DNA of 13,649 nucleotides, taken from contig JBCDBY010000105.1 of the NCBI GenBank assembly GCA_039182715.1, forward strand, positions 1 through 13,649, in the 5' to 3' direction. A model generated the notes under the pieces. The model had not been told where the DNA came from. It saw nothing but the letters and a program-made list of their open reading frames with translations, and did not search any database. Every line of letters starts with the position of its first letter. Position 1 is the first letter of the stretch. Shown in pieces: positions 1 through 7,151 of the stretch. This DNA is from JBCDBY01 sp039182715. Its GTDB lineage: Bacteria; Planctomycetota; PLA2. A program made the position numbers and the translations under genes.

Positions 1-118
1 CGCATCTTGTACTCAGCTCGCAGCTTCCGAGATCGTGACTTTTCTGATGACTTCACAATCGCAAGAAGCGCAGCTCCATCGCTGGAATCAATTGTTGTGA
101 TCACTGGTGAGAGCAATG

Positions 119-141
119 AAGACCCGGCGAGTCCGGGTTTT
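119..141 (+). terminator. Intrinsic terminator of an upstream unit
   Basis: The arms ACCCGG (122-127) and CCGGGT (133-138) pair perfectly around a CGAGT loop. Three further outer pairs are possible (G121 with T139 as a wobble, A120 and A119 with T140 and T141), and the 3' side runs into TTTT. This is the form of a rho-independent terminator on the plus strand. It lies between any upstream transcript and the ferritin-like gene, so bases 1-118 probably belong to the previous unit. One frame (2-100) stays open and stops with TGA at 98-100, 19 nt before the stem; it could be the end of an upstream gene, but I do not recognise the peptide. Confidence 0.65.
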
Positions 142-174
142 CCACAAGAGTCACGTAGAGAGAGTCAAGAAATC

Positions 175-178
175 GGAG
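175..178 (+). promoter_or_regulatory. Shine-Dalgarno GGAG deciding the ferritin-like start
   Basis: GGAG sits 8 nt before the ATG at 187. The reading frame is open further upstream to base 7, but that extension would run across the terminator at 119-141 and through less GC-rich sequence. The SD site therefore supports 187 as the start. The same GGAG with an 8-nt spacer recurs before paralogues C and D. Confidence 0.6.
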
Positions 179-186
179 CAAGTGTC

Positions 187-885
187 ATGAGCGGACGTAT
201 GGGACCCCTGAAGGTCATTCGAGATCGCGGCCAGGATCGCACCCGGCCGAGCCCCTTCCGGGACGTGGCGGCGCGGCCGACCACGCCGGCTACCCGGGGT
301 CTGCCCCCCGTGGCGCGCGGCCGTGCCCGTGCGGGCGCCCTGCACGCCGCTCGTTTCCAGATCACCGATGAGCTGATTCTCGCGTGTGCGCTGGACCGCG
401 CCATCGCCGAGGAGGAGCGTCTCGAGCGTTGGCTCGAGTTCATCAGCCGCCGCGTCGAGGCGCCCACGGTGAAGGCCTTCCTGCATCGCATGGCGCTCGA
501 AGATCGTGATCACGGGCGGATTTTGCGCCGCCATCGCGCCGATCTCGAGGACCCGATCAACCCGGAGCCGATCGTCCGTCGCAGCCTGCCGACGCACATC
601 GAGATCCGCGGAGAGATGGGTTACTACCGCGCCGTGCTGACGGCCGTGCAGATGAAGGCGGAGGCGGCGGAGTACTACCGCAAGCTCGCGCCGGCGGCCG
701 AGAACCGCTACATCCGCACGTTCCTGCAGATCCTCGCCAACCGCGAGGAGGAGCAGCGCGACATCCTCGCGGACATGCTCGATGCGCAGCGTGGGACCGG
801 TTTCAACCGAACCAAGTCGGGCAAGATCATCCCGACCACGCCGAGCTGGCTCGGCATGTACCTGCTCGACGACCCGGAGGACTAG
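187..885 (+). CDS. Ferritin-like (rubrerythrin-type) four-helix protein with a degenerate metal site
   Basis: The protein has 232 aa. The first ~55 residues are Arg/Pro-rich and probably disordered. Residues ~58-200 then give two helix-hairpin halves with the spacing of the rubrerythrin/ferritin-like fold: AIAEEERLERWL, LEDRDHGRIL, QMKAEAAEYYRKLA and LANREEEQRDIL. In that family, di-iron ligands come from an E..A..FY helix and an E..H helix in each half. Aligned by eye, the first half keeps E76 and H109, with D106 (or E105) at the other position. The second half has K157 in place of the first glutamate and Q190 in place of histidine, keeping only E187. A full di-iron site is therefore doubtful; a structural or degenerate role is an inference. 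No signal peptide is seen, so it is probably cytoplasmic. It has its own SD site, is flanked by terminators on both sides, and looks monocistronic. The fold call is fairly secure; the function is not. Confidence 0.75.
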   Translation: MSGRMGPLKVIRDRGQDRTRPSPFRDVAARPTTPATRGLPPVARGRARAGALHAARFQITDELILACALDRAIAEEERLERWLEFISRRVEAPTVKAFLHRMALEDRDHGRILRRHRADLEDPINPEPIVRRSLPTHIEIRGEMGYYRAVLTAVQMKAEAAEYYRKLAPAAENRYIRTFLQILANREEEQRDILADMLDAQRGTGFNRTKSGKIIPTTPSWLGMYLLDDPED

Positions 886-941
886 CCGCAGGATTAGCTG
901 CAGGATTAGCTGCAGGATTAGCCGCAGGGCTGCCGCAGGGC
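883..941 (+). repeat. 12-bp tandem repeat starting at the stop codon
   Basis: The unit TAGCYGCAGGAT occurs at 883-894, 895-906 and 907-918. A variant TAGCCGCAGGGC follows at 919-930, then an 11-nt degenerate copy at 931-941. The first TAG is the stop codon of the ferritin-like gene. Because the unit is 12 nt, TAG recurs in the same frame at 895, 907 and 919. The array probably arose by slippage. It lies between the gene and its terminator, so it forms part of the 3' UTR. Confidence 0.85.
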
Positions 942-987
942 TAGGGTGCTGTCCCCAGGTTCTCCACAGATTCGATTCGATTTCTTG

Positions 988-1031
988 CGGGGATTTCCCC
1001 ACCACGGGTGGGTGAAATCCCCGTATCTTTT
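988..1031 (+). terminator. Strong intrinsic terminator after the ferritin-like gene
   Basis: The 10-bp arms CGGGGATTTC (988-997) and GAAATCCCCG (1014-1023) are perfect reverse complements. Inside them CCCACC (998-1003) pairs with GGTGGG (1007-1012) around a 3-nt ACG loop, leaving one bulged T at 1013. The 16-bp stem is followed by TATCTTTT. It lies about 100 nt after the stop codon and separates this gene from the FG-GAP gene. The T-rich tract is on the plus-strand 3' side only, so it appears to act in one direction. Confidence 0.85.
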
Positions 1032-1067
1032 GATTTCCGCGTTGGGCCGCGGTTAGGGAGAACACCC

Positions 1068-1073
1068 TAGAAT
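1068..1073 (+). promoter_or_regulatory. -10-like TAGAAT directly before a GTG start
   Basis: TAGAAT matches the sigma-70 -10 consensus at 5 of 6 positions and ends 7 nt before GTG at 1081, so transcription would begin at or next to the start codon. No Shine-Dalgarno sequence is visible between them. The nearest -35-like hexamer (TTGGGC, 1042-1047) is 20 nt away, longer than ideal. A short inverted repeat, TAGGG (1054-1058) and CCCTA (1065-1069), overlaps the hexamer and could be an operator, though this is weak. Confidence 0.4.
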
Positions 1074-1080
1074 TCCGCCC

Positions 1081-4000
1081 GTGAGTCGATTTCTGCTCCT
1101 TTCGCTCGGCGTCGCCATCGGTGCGCTCGCCATGCTCCTCTTGCCCCGTAAGGCTCCGACGCAGCCCGCGCGGGACCTGCCCGAGGCCTACGCCCGAGCT
1201 CTCGCCTACTACAGCAACGAGACCAACGCCGACGCCCGGCGTGCGCGGCTCGAGCTGCTGCCCTTCGCCCGGACCGAGTCGGACAACGCCGACTGGCGCC
1301 TCAACATGGCGCTGATCGATCTGGCCGAGCTCAACCACCCGGTCCAGGACGAGGACTACATCCTCGGCGAGCCGTCGAGCTACATCGAGCTGCTCCAGTC
1401 CGCCCTGGGCCATCTCGAGCGCGCCCGGGCGCTGCGGCCCGACGACGACGCGATCGCCTTCAACCTCGCCCGCACCTACAAGAAGCTGGCGCCCTACGCG
1501 GACGAGGACGAACCCTACGTCCGCGGCGCGCTGGAGCTGCTGCAGCCGCTCGCGGAGTCCGATACCAGCGATGCCGCCGCGCTCATCCAGTACGGCGAGC
1601 TGCTCTCGGAGTACCGGAAGGACGCGCAGCGCGTCTACGACGCCTACGACCGCGTGGTGCAGCGTGGCGCCGACTTCGTCACGGAGACCAAGTTCCGCGT
1701 CTCCGAATTCCGGCGCGCGCGCGCCATGCTGCGCATCGAGCCGGATAAGGGCCGGGCGCTGCTCGAGGCGGCGAACGAGAAGTACCCGGAGCGCTCCAAG
1801 CCGTCCGCCGACGCGCTGGAGCGCGGGCAGTACACCAAGCTGCGCGAGATGACGGGGAAGCCGTCGTCGTCCGCCGACCCGCGCCGCATGGGCTGGCGCC
1901 AGGTGACCGCCCGCACGCTTTTGCCGGCGCGCGCGCCCGACGGCGCCTTCGCGCTGGCCGACTTCGACCGGGACGGCACGCGCGACGTCGTGATGGGCAC
2001 GCCCGACGGCATGCGGCTGCTGCGCAACCAGCGCAATGCGACGTTTCTGGACCTGACCGAGTTCGCCGGGCTGCCGCTCGACTTCCCGGCCGCGGACGTG
2101 GGCTTCGCCGACTTCGACAACGACGGTCGGCTCGACTTCGTGGTGGGGGGCGCGCGCGGCGCCCGCCTCTTCCTCAACCGCACGGACAAGAAGAACGCAC
2201 CGACCGAGTTCCGCTTCGAGGAGCTCCCGATCAACGTGCGTATCCCGGTCAGCACGGTGGTGGCGTGGGATCTCGATCACGACAACGACGTCGACCTCTT
2301 CCTCGGGGGGCCGCAGGGCAACCGGGTGCTGCGCACGGTGGTCGACGAGACGCCGGACAAGACGACGGTCTCGTTCGCGGACATCACGGAGAAGGTCGGC
2401 ATGGCGCAGCCGGCGGCGCGCGATGCGCTGCTGCTCGACGCCGACGACGACCACGACGTCGACCTGCTGATCGCGGCGCACGACCCATCCCAGAGCTGCT
2501 GGTTCGACAACCTGCGGACGCTCACCTTCGAGCGGAAGCCGCTCGCGTTCGCGGCGCCGCTTTCGGTTGCCGACATGGACCACGACTTCGTCGAGGAGGT
2601 GTGCGCGGGCGGCACGCTCTACGACTTCGACGGGGAGACGTTCGTGAAGGTGGGCGCGCGCATTGCGCTGGTCGACCTGGACGGCGACGGCTTCTGCGAC
2701 GAGGACCCGCTGGCGGGCATCGAGCCGACGGGCACCGTGCGCCGACTGCTCGCGGCCGATCTCAACCGCGACGGCGGGGGCGACCTCGTCGTGATCACCG
2801 ACGACGGCTTCGAGATCTACATGTCGCGGCCGGAGCGCCCGACCGCGTGGATCGACGTGGAGCCGCGCGGCGGCGCCAGCAATGCCGCCGGCATCGGCAC
2901 GAAGCTGCGCCTGTTCGCCGGCGACCTGCGCGTGGGCGCGACCTGCCGCGACGGCATGGTCTCGTTCGCCGCGGGGCGCCGCACGCTCGTCGATTGCGTG
3001 CTGCTGCGCTGGACGAACGGCATCGAGCAGGGCGTCGTGACGCCCAACCTGCAGCAGACGCTGGCGATCGAGGAGCGCGAGGGCGAGGTCGGTTCGTGCC
3101 CCTTCCTCTACACGTGGGACGGCGAGAAGTGGAACTTCATCGCCGACGTGCAGTCGGGCGTGCCGCTCGGCCTGCCGGTCGCCGACGGCGTCTACCTGAA
3201 GGCGCGCAGCAACGAGACGATTCTGATCGAGAACGGCATGCTGCAACCGGTCGGCGACGAGCTGCGCGTGAACATCACCGAGGAGTTCCGCGAGCTGCTC
3301 TACCTCGACGCGGTGGTGCTGCGCGCGATCGACCGGCCCGCCGACGTGCGGCCGGTGCTCAACGAGGGATTCACGATCTTCAAGTTCCCGGAGTTCCGCG
3401 TCTTCCCGCTGCGCGACCTGCGGCCGGTCCGCAAGGCGACCGACCACAAGGGCCGCGACTGGACGAAGCAACTCACGGTGCGAGACCGCAAGCACGCCGT
3501 CGTCTTCGACAAGCTGCGCGCGAAGCAGTACGAGGGGCTCGCGCATCCGTGGTCGATCGAACTCGACTTCGGCGACGTTGCGGCGAGCGAGCGGCTGCTG
3601 CTGGTCATGGACGGCTGGGTGGAGTTCCCGACCGCGAGCGCGTCGATCGCGCAGTCGCAGTCGAAGACGGTCCGCTTCCAGCCCCCGGTGCTCGACTGGA
3701 AGCAGCCGGACGGCACGTGGAAACGCATCCACGACGATCCCGGTTTCCCGGCGGGCAAGATGAAGTCGGTGCTGGTCGACCTGACCGGCAAGGTGCCCGC
3801 GGGAGCGATGGTGTTGCGCGTGTCGAGCACGCAGCGGCTGCACTGGGACTCGTTCTTCCTCGCCACGGGTCCCGACCAGGAGATGCGCCTGACCAGGTTG
3901 CCGCTGCGCAGCGCGGTGCACGGGTTCCACGGCGTGGGCGTGCGCATCGAGGACCCGGCCGGCGAGCTGCCGTGGCAGTACAGCCACGACGAGCACGTGA

Positions 4001-4395
4001 CCTTCCATCGCTGGGACCAGATGCCGGCCGGCATGCTGACGAAGTACGGCGATGTGAAGGCGCTCCTCAAGACGATCGACGACCGCTATCCCGTGCTGGC
4101 GACGGGCGACCGCATCGAGATGGTTTTCGACGCGACGGCGCTGCCGCCGCTGCCCGACGGCTGGGTGCGCGACTACTGCTTCACCACCGAGGGGTGGGTG
4201 AAGGACGCCGACATGAACCAGGCGTCGCGCGAGTCGGTGCGGCCGCTTCCGTTCCACGGCATGTCGCAGTACCCGTACGACGAGGCCAAGGAGTCGCACC
4301 CGCACCCCGAGTGGGTGGCGGAGTGGTTCACGCGGCCCGCACGCGAGCTGGTCAATCCCGAGGCCCTGGGTGCATCTCCGGGTGCGAACAAGTAG
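1081..4395 (+). CDS. Exported TPR / FG-GAP (VCBS) / ASPIC-UnbV-like protein
   Basis: This 1104-aa protein begins with a hydrophobic signal or anchor (residues ~3-22) and is probably exported. Residues ~30-270 are helical and TPR-like. Seven calcium-loop motifs of the FG-GAP/VCBS type start near residues 294 (DFDRDGTRD), 344, 398, 453, 499, 532 and 560. That number suits a seven-bladed beta-propeller, although the fifth motif is degenerate and the last blades are short. Residues ~590-665 resemble an ASPIC/UnbV domain (GIGTKLRLF ... LLRWTNGIEQ), with its usual central HFGLG replaced. From C673 (CPFLYTWDGEKWNF) to the end is a beta-rich region that, as I recall, accompanies ASPIC domains in planctomycete and acidobacterial proteins. 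These families are linked to extracellular binding or adhesion, but no substrate can be named. The GTG start keeps the signal peptide intact; the first in-frame ATG (residue 18) would destroy it. The EF-hand gene follows after 40 nt and is probably co-transcribed. Confidence 0.85.
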   Translation: MSRFLLLSLGVAIGALAMLLLPRKAPTQPARDLPEAYARALAYYSNETNADARRARLELLPFARTESDNADWRLNMALIDLAELNHPVQDEDYILGEPSSYIELLQSALGHLERARALRPDDDAIAFNLARTYKKLAPYADEDEPYVRGALELLQPLAESDTSDAAALIQYGELLSEYRKDAQRVYDAYDRVVQRGADFVTETKFRVSEFRRARAMLRIEPDKGRALLEAANEKYPERSKPSADALERGQYTKLREMTGKPSSSADPRRMGWRQVTARTLLPARAPDGAFALADFDRDGTRDVVMGTPDGMRLLRNQRNATFLDLTEFAGLPLDFPAADVGFADFDNDGRLDFVVGGARGARLFLNRTDKKNAPTEFRFEELPINVRIPVSTVVAWDLDHDNDVDLFLGGPQGNRVLRTVVDETPDKTTVSFADITEKVGMAQPAARDALLLDADDDHDVDLLIAAHDPSQSCWFDNLRTLTFERKPLAFAAPLSVADMDHDFVEEVCAGGTLYDFDGETFVKVGARIALVDLDGDGFCDEDPLAGIEPTGTVRRLLAADLNRDGGGDLVVITDDGFEIYMSRPERPTAWIDVEPRGGASNAAGIGTKLRLFAGDLRVGATCRDGMVSFAAGRRTLVDCVLLRWTNGIEQGVVTPNLQQTLAIEEREGEVGSCPFLYTWDGEKWNFIADVQSGVPLGLPVADGVYLKARSNETILIENGMLQPVGDELRVNITEEFRELLYLDAVVLRAIDRPADVRPVLNEGFTIFKFPEFRVFPLRDLRPVRKATDHKGRDWTKQLTVRDRKHAVVFDKLRAKQYEGLAHPWSIELDFGDVAASERLLLVMDGWVEFPTASASIAQSQSKTVRFQPPVLDWKQPDGTWKRIHDDPGFPAGKMKSVLVDLTGKVPAGAMVLRVSSTQRLHWDSFFLATGPDQEMRLTRLPLRSAVHGFHGVGVRIEDPAGELPWQYSHDEHVTFHRWDQMPAGMLTKYGDVKALLKTIDDRYPVLATGDRIEMVFDATALPPLPDGWVRDYCFTTEGWVKDADMNQASRESVRPLPFHGMSQYPYDEAKESHPHPEWVAEWFTRPARELVNPEALGASPGANK

Positions 4396-4424
4396 TCCGA
4401 AACCTGCCGCCCCGTTCGGGGTTT

Positions 4425-4429
4425 AGAGG
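4425..4429 (+). promoter_or_regulatory. Ribosome binding site AGAGG for the EF-hand gene
   Basis: AGAGG lies 6 nt before the ATG at 4436, supporting that start, which also gives a clean signal peptide. The 40-nt gap before the gene holds only this site and a 4-bp CCCC/GGGG hairpin (4410-4421), too short to call a terminator. Confidence 0.55.
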
Positions 4430-4435
4430 CTTGTC

Positions 4436-5704
4436 ATGCGAGTTTTCACGTTACTTCTCCTCAGTGGTGCGGTCTGGGCAGGCGATGATGCGTCGGCGAA
4501 GGCCAAGGACACCATCGCCAAGCTCGACGCCGACAAGGACGGCAAGATCGCCAAGTCGGAGTTCATCGGTTCGGAGTCGATCTTCGACCGCTGGGACCAG
4601 AACAAGGACGGCTTCGTCACCGAGGCCGAGCTGACCGCCGGCTTTGCGGCGCCGAAGCCCCAGCCCGCCGCCAACGATCGCGTTGAGACCGATCGCGCGG
4701 GCGGCAAGAAGGGCAAGGGCAAGCGCGGTCGCCGCGGTGCGGTGGATCCGAAGCGCATCGAAAAGCAGGTCGCCGGGACGCTCAAGCGTTTCGACAAGAA
4801 CGGCGACGGCAAGATCGGTAGCGACGAGCTGCCGGAGCGCGGCGCCAAGGGCTGGCTGCGCATGGACGCCAACCAGGACGGCTTCATCGACAGCGCCGAA
4901 ATGACGGTGGCCTTCACCGAGCGCGCCCAGCGTCGCGGTGCGCAGGGTCGGGATGGCATGAACCGCCGGGGCGGTGGTCGCGACTGGGCCAAGCGCATCC
5001 AGACGATGGACGCCGACAAGGACGGCAAGGTCGCGAAGGCCGAGTGGAAGGGGCGCCCCGAGGGCTTCGACCGCCTCGACCAGAACAAGGACGGCTTCAT
5101 CGACGCGGCCGAGGTCGAGCAGTTCTCCAAGAACATGCGTCGTCGCGGCGGCTGGCGGAACCAGCCCTCCGAGGCGCTCTTCCGCCGCATGGATGCCGAC
5201 AAGGACCAGAAGATCTCCCGCGACGAGTGGAAGATGAGCCCCGACATGTTCGACCGCTTCGACGCGAACGGCGACGGCTTCATCACCACCGACGAGGTGA
5301 TGCCGAAGGGCGACCGCGAGATGCGCGTGCCGAACGGCAACCGTGGCGACGCGCTCATGCGCCGCTTCGACAAGAACGGCGACGGCCAGATCGACGCCGC
5401 CGAGATGGGCGACGGCCGCCGCCTCGCGCAGATGGACCGCGACGGCGACGGTGTCATCACCCGCGCCGAGATCGACCAGGCGATGGACCGCCGCGAGCGC
5501 GAGGAGTCGATCGACTTCGTCGCCCGCTTCGACCGCGACGCCGACGGCAAGGTCTCCCGCGAGGAGTTCACCGGCCCCGCGCGCCTCTTCGACAAGCTTG
5601 ACCAGAACGCCGACGGCTACGTCGACGCCGAGGAGTCGGCCAAGATGAAGGGCAAGAAGCGCGGCAAGGGCGGCAAAAAGAAGAACAAGAAGCAGCCCGA
5701 GTAG
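4436..5704 (+). CDS. Secreted EF-hand protein with twelve calcium-binding loops
   Basis: The protein has 422 aa. A signal peptide (residues 1-~16, ending VWA) precedes twelve EF-hand loops starting at residues 31, 54, 120, 144, 192, 215, 253, 276, 312, 334, 366 and 389. They form six pairs. In most pairs the first loop is of DADKDGKIAKSE type and the second of DQNKDGFVTEAE type. Spacing within a pair is 22-24 residues, much shorter than the ~36 of calmodulin-like pairs. Linkers between pairs shrink from the N- to the C-terminus. Every loop keeps D1, D/N3, D5 and E12; loop 7 has Q in place of the position-6 glycine. Two linkers and the C-terminal tail are rich in Lys/Arg/Gly (for example GGKKGKGKRGRRG), giving an acidic-loop, basic-linker pattern. 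It probably binds calcium outside the cytoplasm, alone or with the calcium-loop protein encoded just upstream. An intrinsic terminator follows. Confidence 0.88.
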   Translation: MRVFTLLLLSGAVWAGDDASAKAKDTIAKLDADKDGKIAKSEFIGSESIFDRWDQNKDGFVTEAELTAGFAAPKPQPAANDRVETDRAGGKKGKGKRGRRGAVDPKRIEKQVAGTLKRFDKNGDGKIGSDELPERGAKGWLRMDANQDGFIDSAEMTVAFTERAQRRGAQGRDGMNRRGGGRDWAKRIQTMDADKDGKVAKAEWKGRPEGFDRLDQNKDGFIDAAEVEQFSKNMRRRGGWRNQPSEALFRRMDADKDQKISRDEWKMSPDMFDRFDANGDGFITTDEVMPKGDREMRVPNGNRGDALMRRFDKNGDGQIDAAEMGDGRRLAQMDRDGDGVITRAEIDQAMDRREREESIDFVARFDRDADGKVSREEFTGPARLFDKLDQNADGYVDAEESAKMKGKKRGKGGKKKNKKQPE

Positions 5705-5730
5705 CGCCCGCGCCACTCGACGATCTCCCG

Positions 5731-5765
5731 GGGCCCGTACGCGTCATGTGTGCGGGCCCTGTTTT
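5731..5765 (+). terminator. Intrinsic terminator after the EF-hand gene
   Basis: GGGCCCGTAC (5731-5740) pairs with GTGCGGGCCC (5750-5759), with one T-G wobble, around a 9-nt loop, and is followed by TGTTTTC. It lies 27 nt after the EF-hand stop and 46 nt before paralogue A. It therefore ends the FG-GAP/EF-hand unit and argues against any upstream start for paralogue A inside this hairpin. Confidence 0.8.
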
Positions 5766-5798
5766 CGTTGGGGCTCCGCGCGCGCGACCTCGGTCGGG

Positions 5799-5804
5799 TC
5801 TAAT
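5799..5804 (+). promoter_or_regulatory. -10-like TCTAAT directly before paralogue A
   Basis: TCTAAT matches the -10 consensus at 5 of 6 positions and ends 6 nt before the ATG at 5811, which would place the transcription start on the A of the start codon. No Shine-Dalgarno sequence precedes the ATG and no good -35 box is seen at 16-18 nt. A leaderless transcript is inferred. Confidence 0.4.
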
Positions 5805-5810
5805 GACGCG

Positions 5811-7151
5811 ATGCAGCCCCGGCGCCGTCTCTGGATCTGGATCGCGACGCCTTTCGTCGGCGCGATTCTCTGGTTCGGCATCTGGTCGATGGGGGTTCAG
5901 AGCCGCTTTGAGGAGGCGCTCGACGCGCTGCGTGCGGAGGGCCAGAGGGTCGAGCTGGAAGAGTTCGTCCGTGCGCCGATCGAACCCCGCGAGAACGGCG
6001 CGGTGTCGCTCATCCAGGCGGTGCGCTGGTACGACGAGCATCTCGAAGCGGGCGAGTCGGTCGTCGATGATCTCGAGGAGCTGAACTACTACACCGTTCA
6101 GAAGCCCTACAACGACCCGGAGTTCCTGGACGCGGAGTTCGCCGACGTACGTGCATGGCTGGCGAAGGGAGACCCCTTCGTGACGCGGTTGCGCGAGGTC
6201 GTGGCGCGGCCGGAATGGAGGGAGGATCTCGACTGGTCCGCCGGGCCGGCGATGGAGCTGCCCGTGATCGACCGCATGCGTCGCGCGAACGTGTTTCTCG
6301 AGAATCGCGTCATCCGAGCGTCCCGGTTCACGTCCGAGGTGCTGGACGAGCTGGTGCTGCAGGCGCGGCTTGCGCGGCAGGTGGACGTGCCCACCATGGA
6401 CGGGCTGTGGGTGACCTGGACCTACGAGCAGACGACCGCTACGGCCGTGCAGCGACTCTCCCGCATCCGCGGATTCGACGTCGAGGCGACCTGGGCCGCG
6501 GTGCACGCCATGCTGCGTCCGCGCAGCGCGACCGAGCGTGTGCGGCGCGCGCTGCGCGAGGAGCGGGCGATCGGGATCTCGATGGTCCGAAGGCTGATCG
6601 ATGGAGAGGCTCCGGACGTGGTCTTCGCGCCCTATCTGCCCGATGAGCCGACGGACGTCGATGCGGAGCCGCTGGATTCGGAGCTGTATGCCAGCTTCCT
6701 CTATCGCGATGGAACCCTGCTCCTCGAACTCGTCCGGAACGCCGAACGGCTCCTCGATGAGTCGCCGCAAGACGCCGAGGCGTCCGCCGCAGGCATGGTG
6801 ACAGAGGTCACTCTCCTTCCGCCCTTCTTCGTCACGCCGCTCTTTTCGTCGACGGTGCACGACATGTTCGAAGCGCGTGTGCGCTACATCGCCACGATGC
6901 GCGTTGGCCTCGTCGGCCTCGCCCTCACGCTCCATCGCCAGCGGACGGGGACGTGGCCGAAGTCGTTGGATGCGATCGTCGGCCTCGTCGACCCGCAAGA
7001 CCTGATCGACCCCTTCACGGACCAGCGTCTCCATTGGGAGCCAGGCGTGCGGCTCGAAGCCGCCGTGCCCCGGCCGGACGACGACAGGGGAGGCGACTTC
7101 TGGTTCCGGGAACTCCAGATCACGTGGGAGATTGGCGAGGCCCAGCGCTGA
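5811..7151 (+). CDS. Paralogue A: single-pass membrane protein of the WP-SL/DP-TG family, function unknown
   Basis: This 446-aa protein has a short basic N-terminus (MQPRRR), one membrane helix (residues ~7-27) and a large, mostly helical domain predicted outside the cytoplasm. Landmarks shared with the three paralogues further along are RFEEALDALRAEG just after the membrane helix, NGAVSLIQAVRWYDEHL, LAKGDPFVTRLRE, EERAIGIS..RRLIDG, LYRDG, and a C-terminal block (residues ~358-415) RYIATMR....LALTLHRQRTGTWPKSL...DLIDPFT..RLHWEPG. The last block loosely resembles the C-terminal part of GspG-type pseudopilins (GRYP..L...DPW...Y), but there is no prepilin cleavage motif, so that link is speculative. 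A is the most divergent of the four. The start at 5811 is chosen because the upstream frame runs through a terminator and 5811 gives the family's normal N-terminus. Its TGA overlaps the ATG of the next gene by one base, implying translational coupling. Confidence 0.8.
   Translation: MQPRRRLWIWIATPFVGAILWFGIWSMGVQSRFEEALDALRAEGQRVELEEFVRAPIEPRENGAVSLIQAVRWYDEHLEAGESVVDDLEELNYYTVQKPYNDPEFLDAEFADVRAWLAKGDPFVTRLREVVARPEWREDLDWSAGPAMELPVIDRMRRANVFLENRVIRASRFTSEVLDELVLQARLARQVDVPTMDGLWVTWTYEQTTATAVQRLSRIRGFDVEATWAAVHAMLRPRSATERVRRALREERAIGISMVRRLIDGEAPDVVFAPYLPDEPTDVDAEPLDSELYASFLYRDGTLLLELVRNAERLLDESPQDAEASAAGMVTEVTLLPPFFVTPLFSSTVHDMFEARVRYIATMRVGLVGLALTLHRQRTGTWPKSLDAIVGLVDPQDLIDPFTDQRLHWEPGVRLEAAVPRPDDDRGGDFWFRELQITWEIGEAQR

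Noticed and set aside
7..186. N-terminal extension of the ferritin-like protein
   Set aside because: It crosses an intrinsic terminator, lies in sequence of different composition, and the ATG at 187 has a good SD site.
151..4305. Very long open frame (1384 codons) on the minus strand
   Set aside because: It lies antisense to two well-supported genes, reads as low-complexity Arg/His/Leu/Val sequence, and has no family features. Long antisense open frames are expected with this codon bias.
4410..4424. CCCC-GTTC-GGGG hairpin followed by TTT as a terminator
   Set aside because: A 4-bp stem with three Ts is too weak, and its position just before the EF-hand SD site favours co-transcription.
2265..4634. 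789-codon plus-strand frame inside the FG-GAP gene
   Set aside because: It is Arg/Ala/Gly-rich shadow sequence overlapping both the FG-GAP and EF-hand genes; the other frame has clear domains and an export signal.
4451..5716. 421-codon minus-strand frame opposite the EF-hand gene
   Set aside because: Its repeated Leu/Val/Ala segments only mirror the EF-hand repeats on the plus strand, and no family is recognisable.
5748..5810. Upstream GTG start for paralogue A
   Set aside because: The extension begins inside the terminator hairpin, and 5811 gives the basic tail plus membrane helix typical of the family.
6953..7150. Upstream in-frame extension of the HExxH gene
   Set aside because: It lies wholly within paralogue A in another frame and is Arg/Pro-rich shadow sequence.
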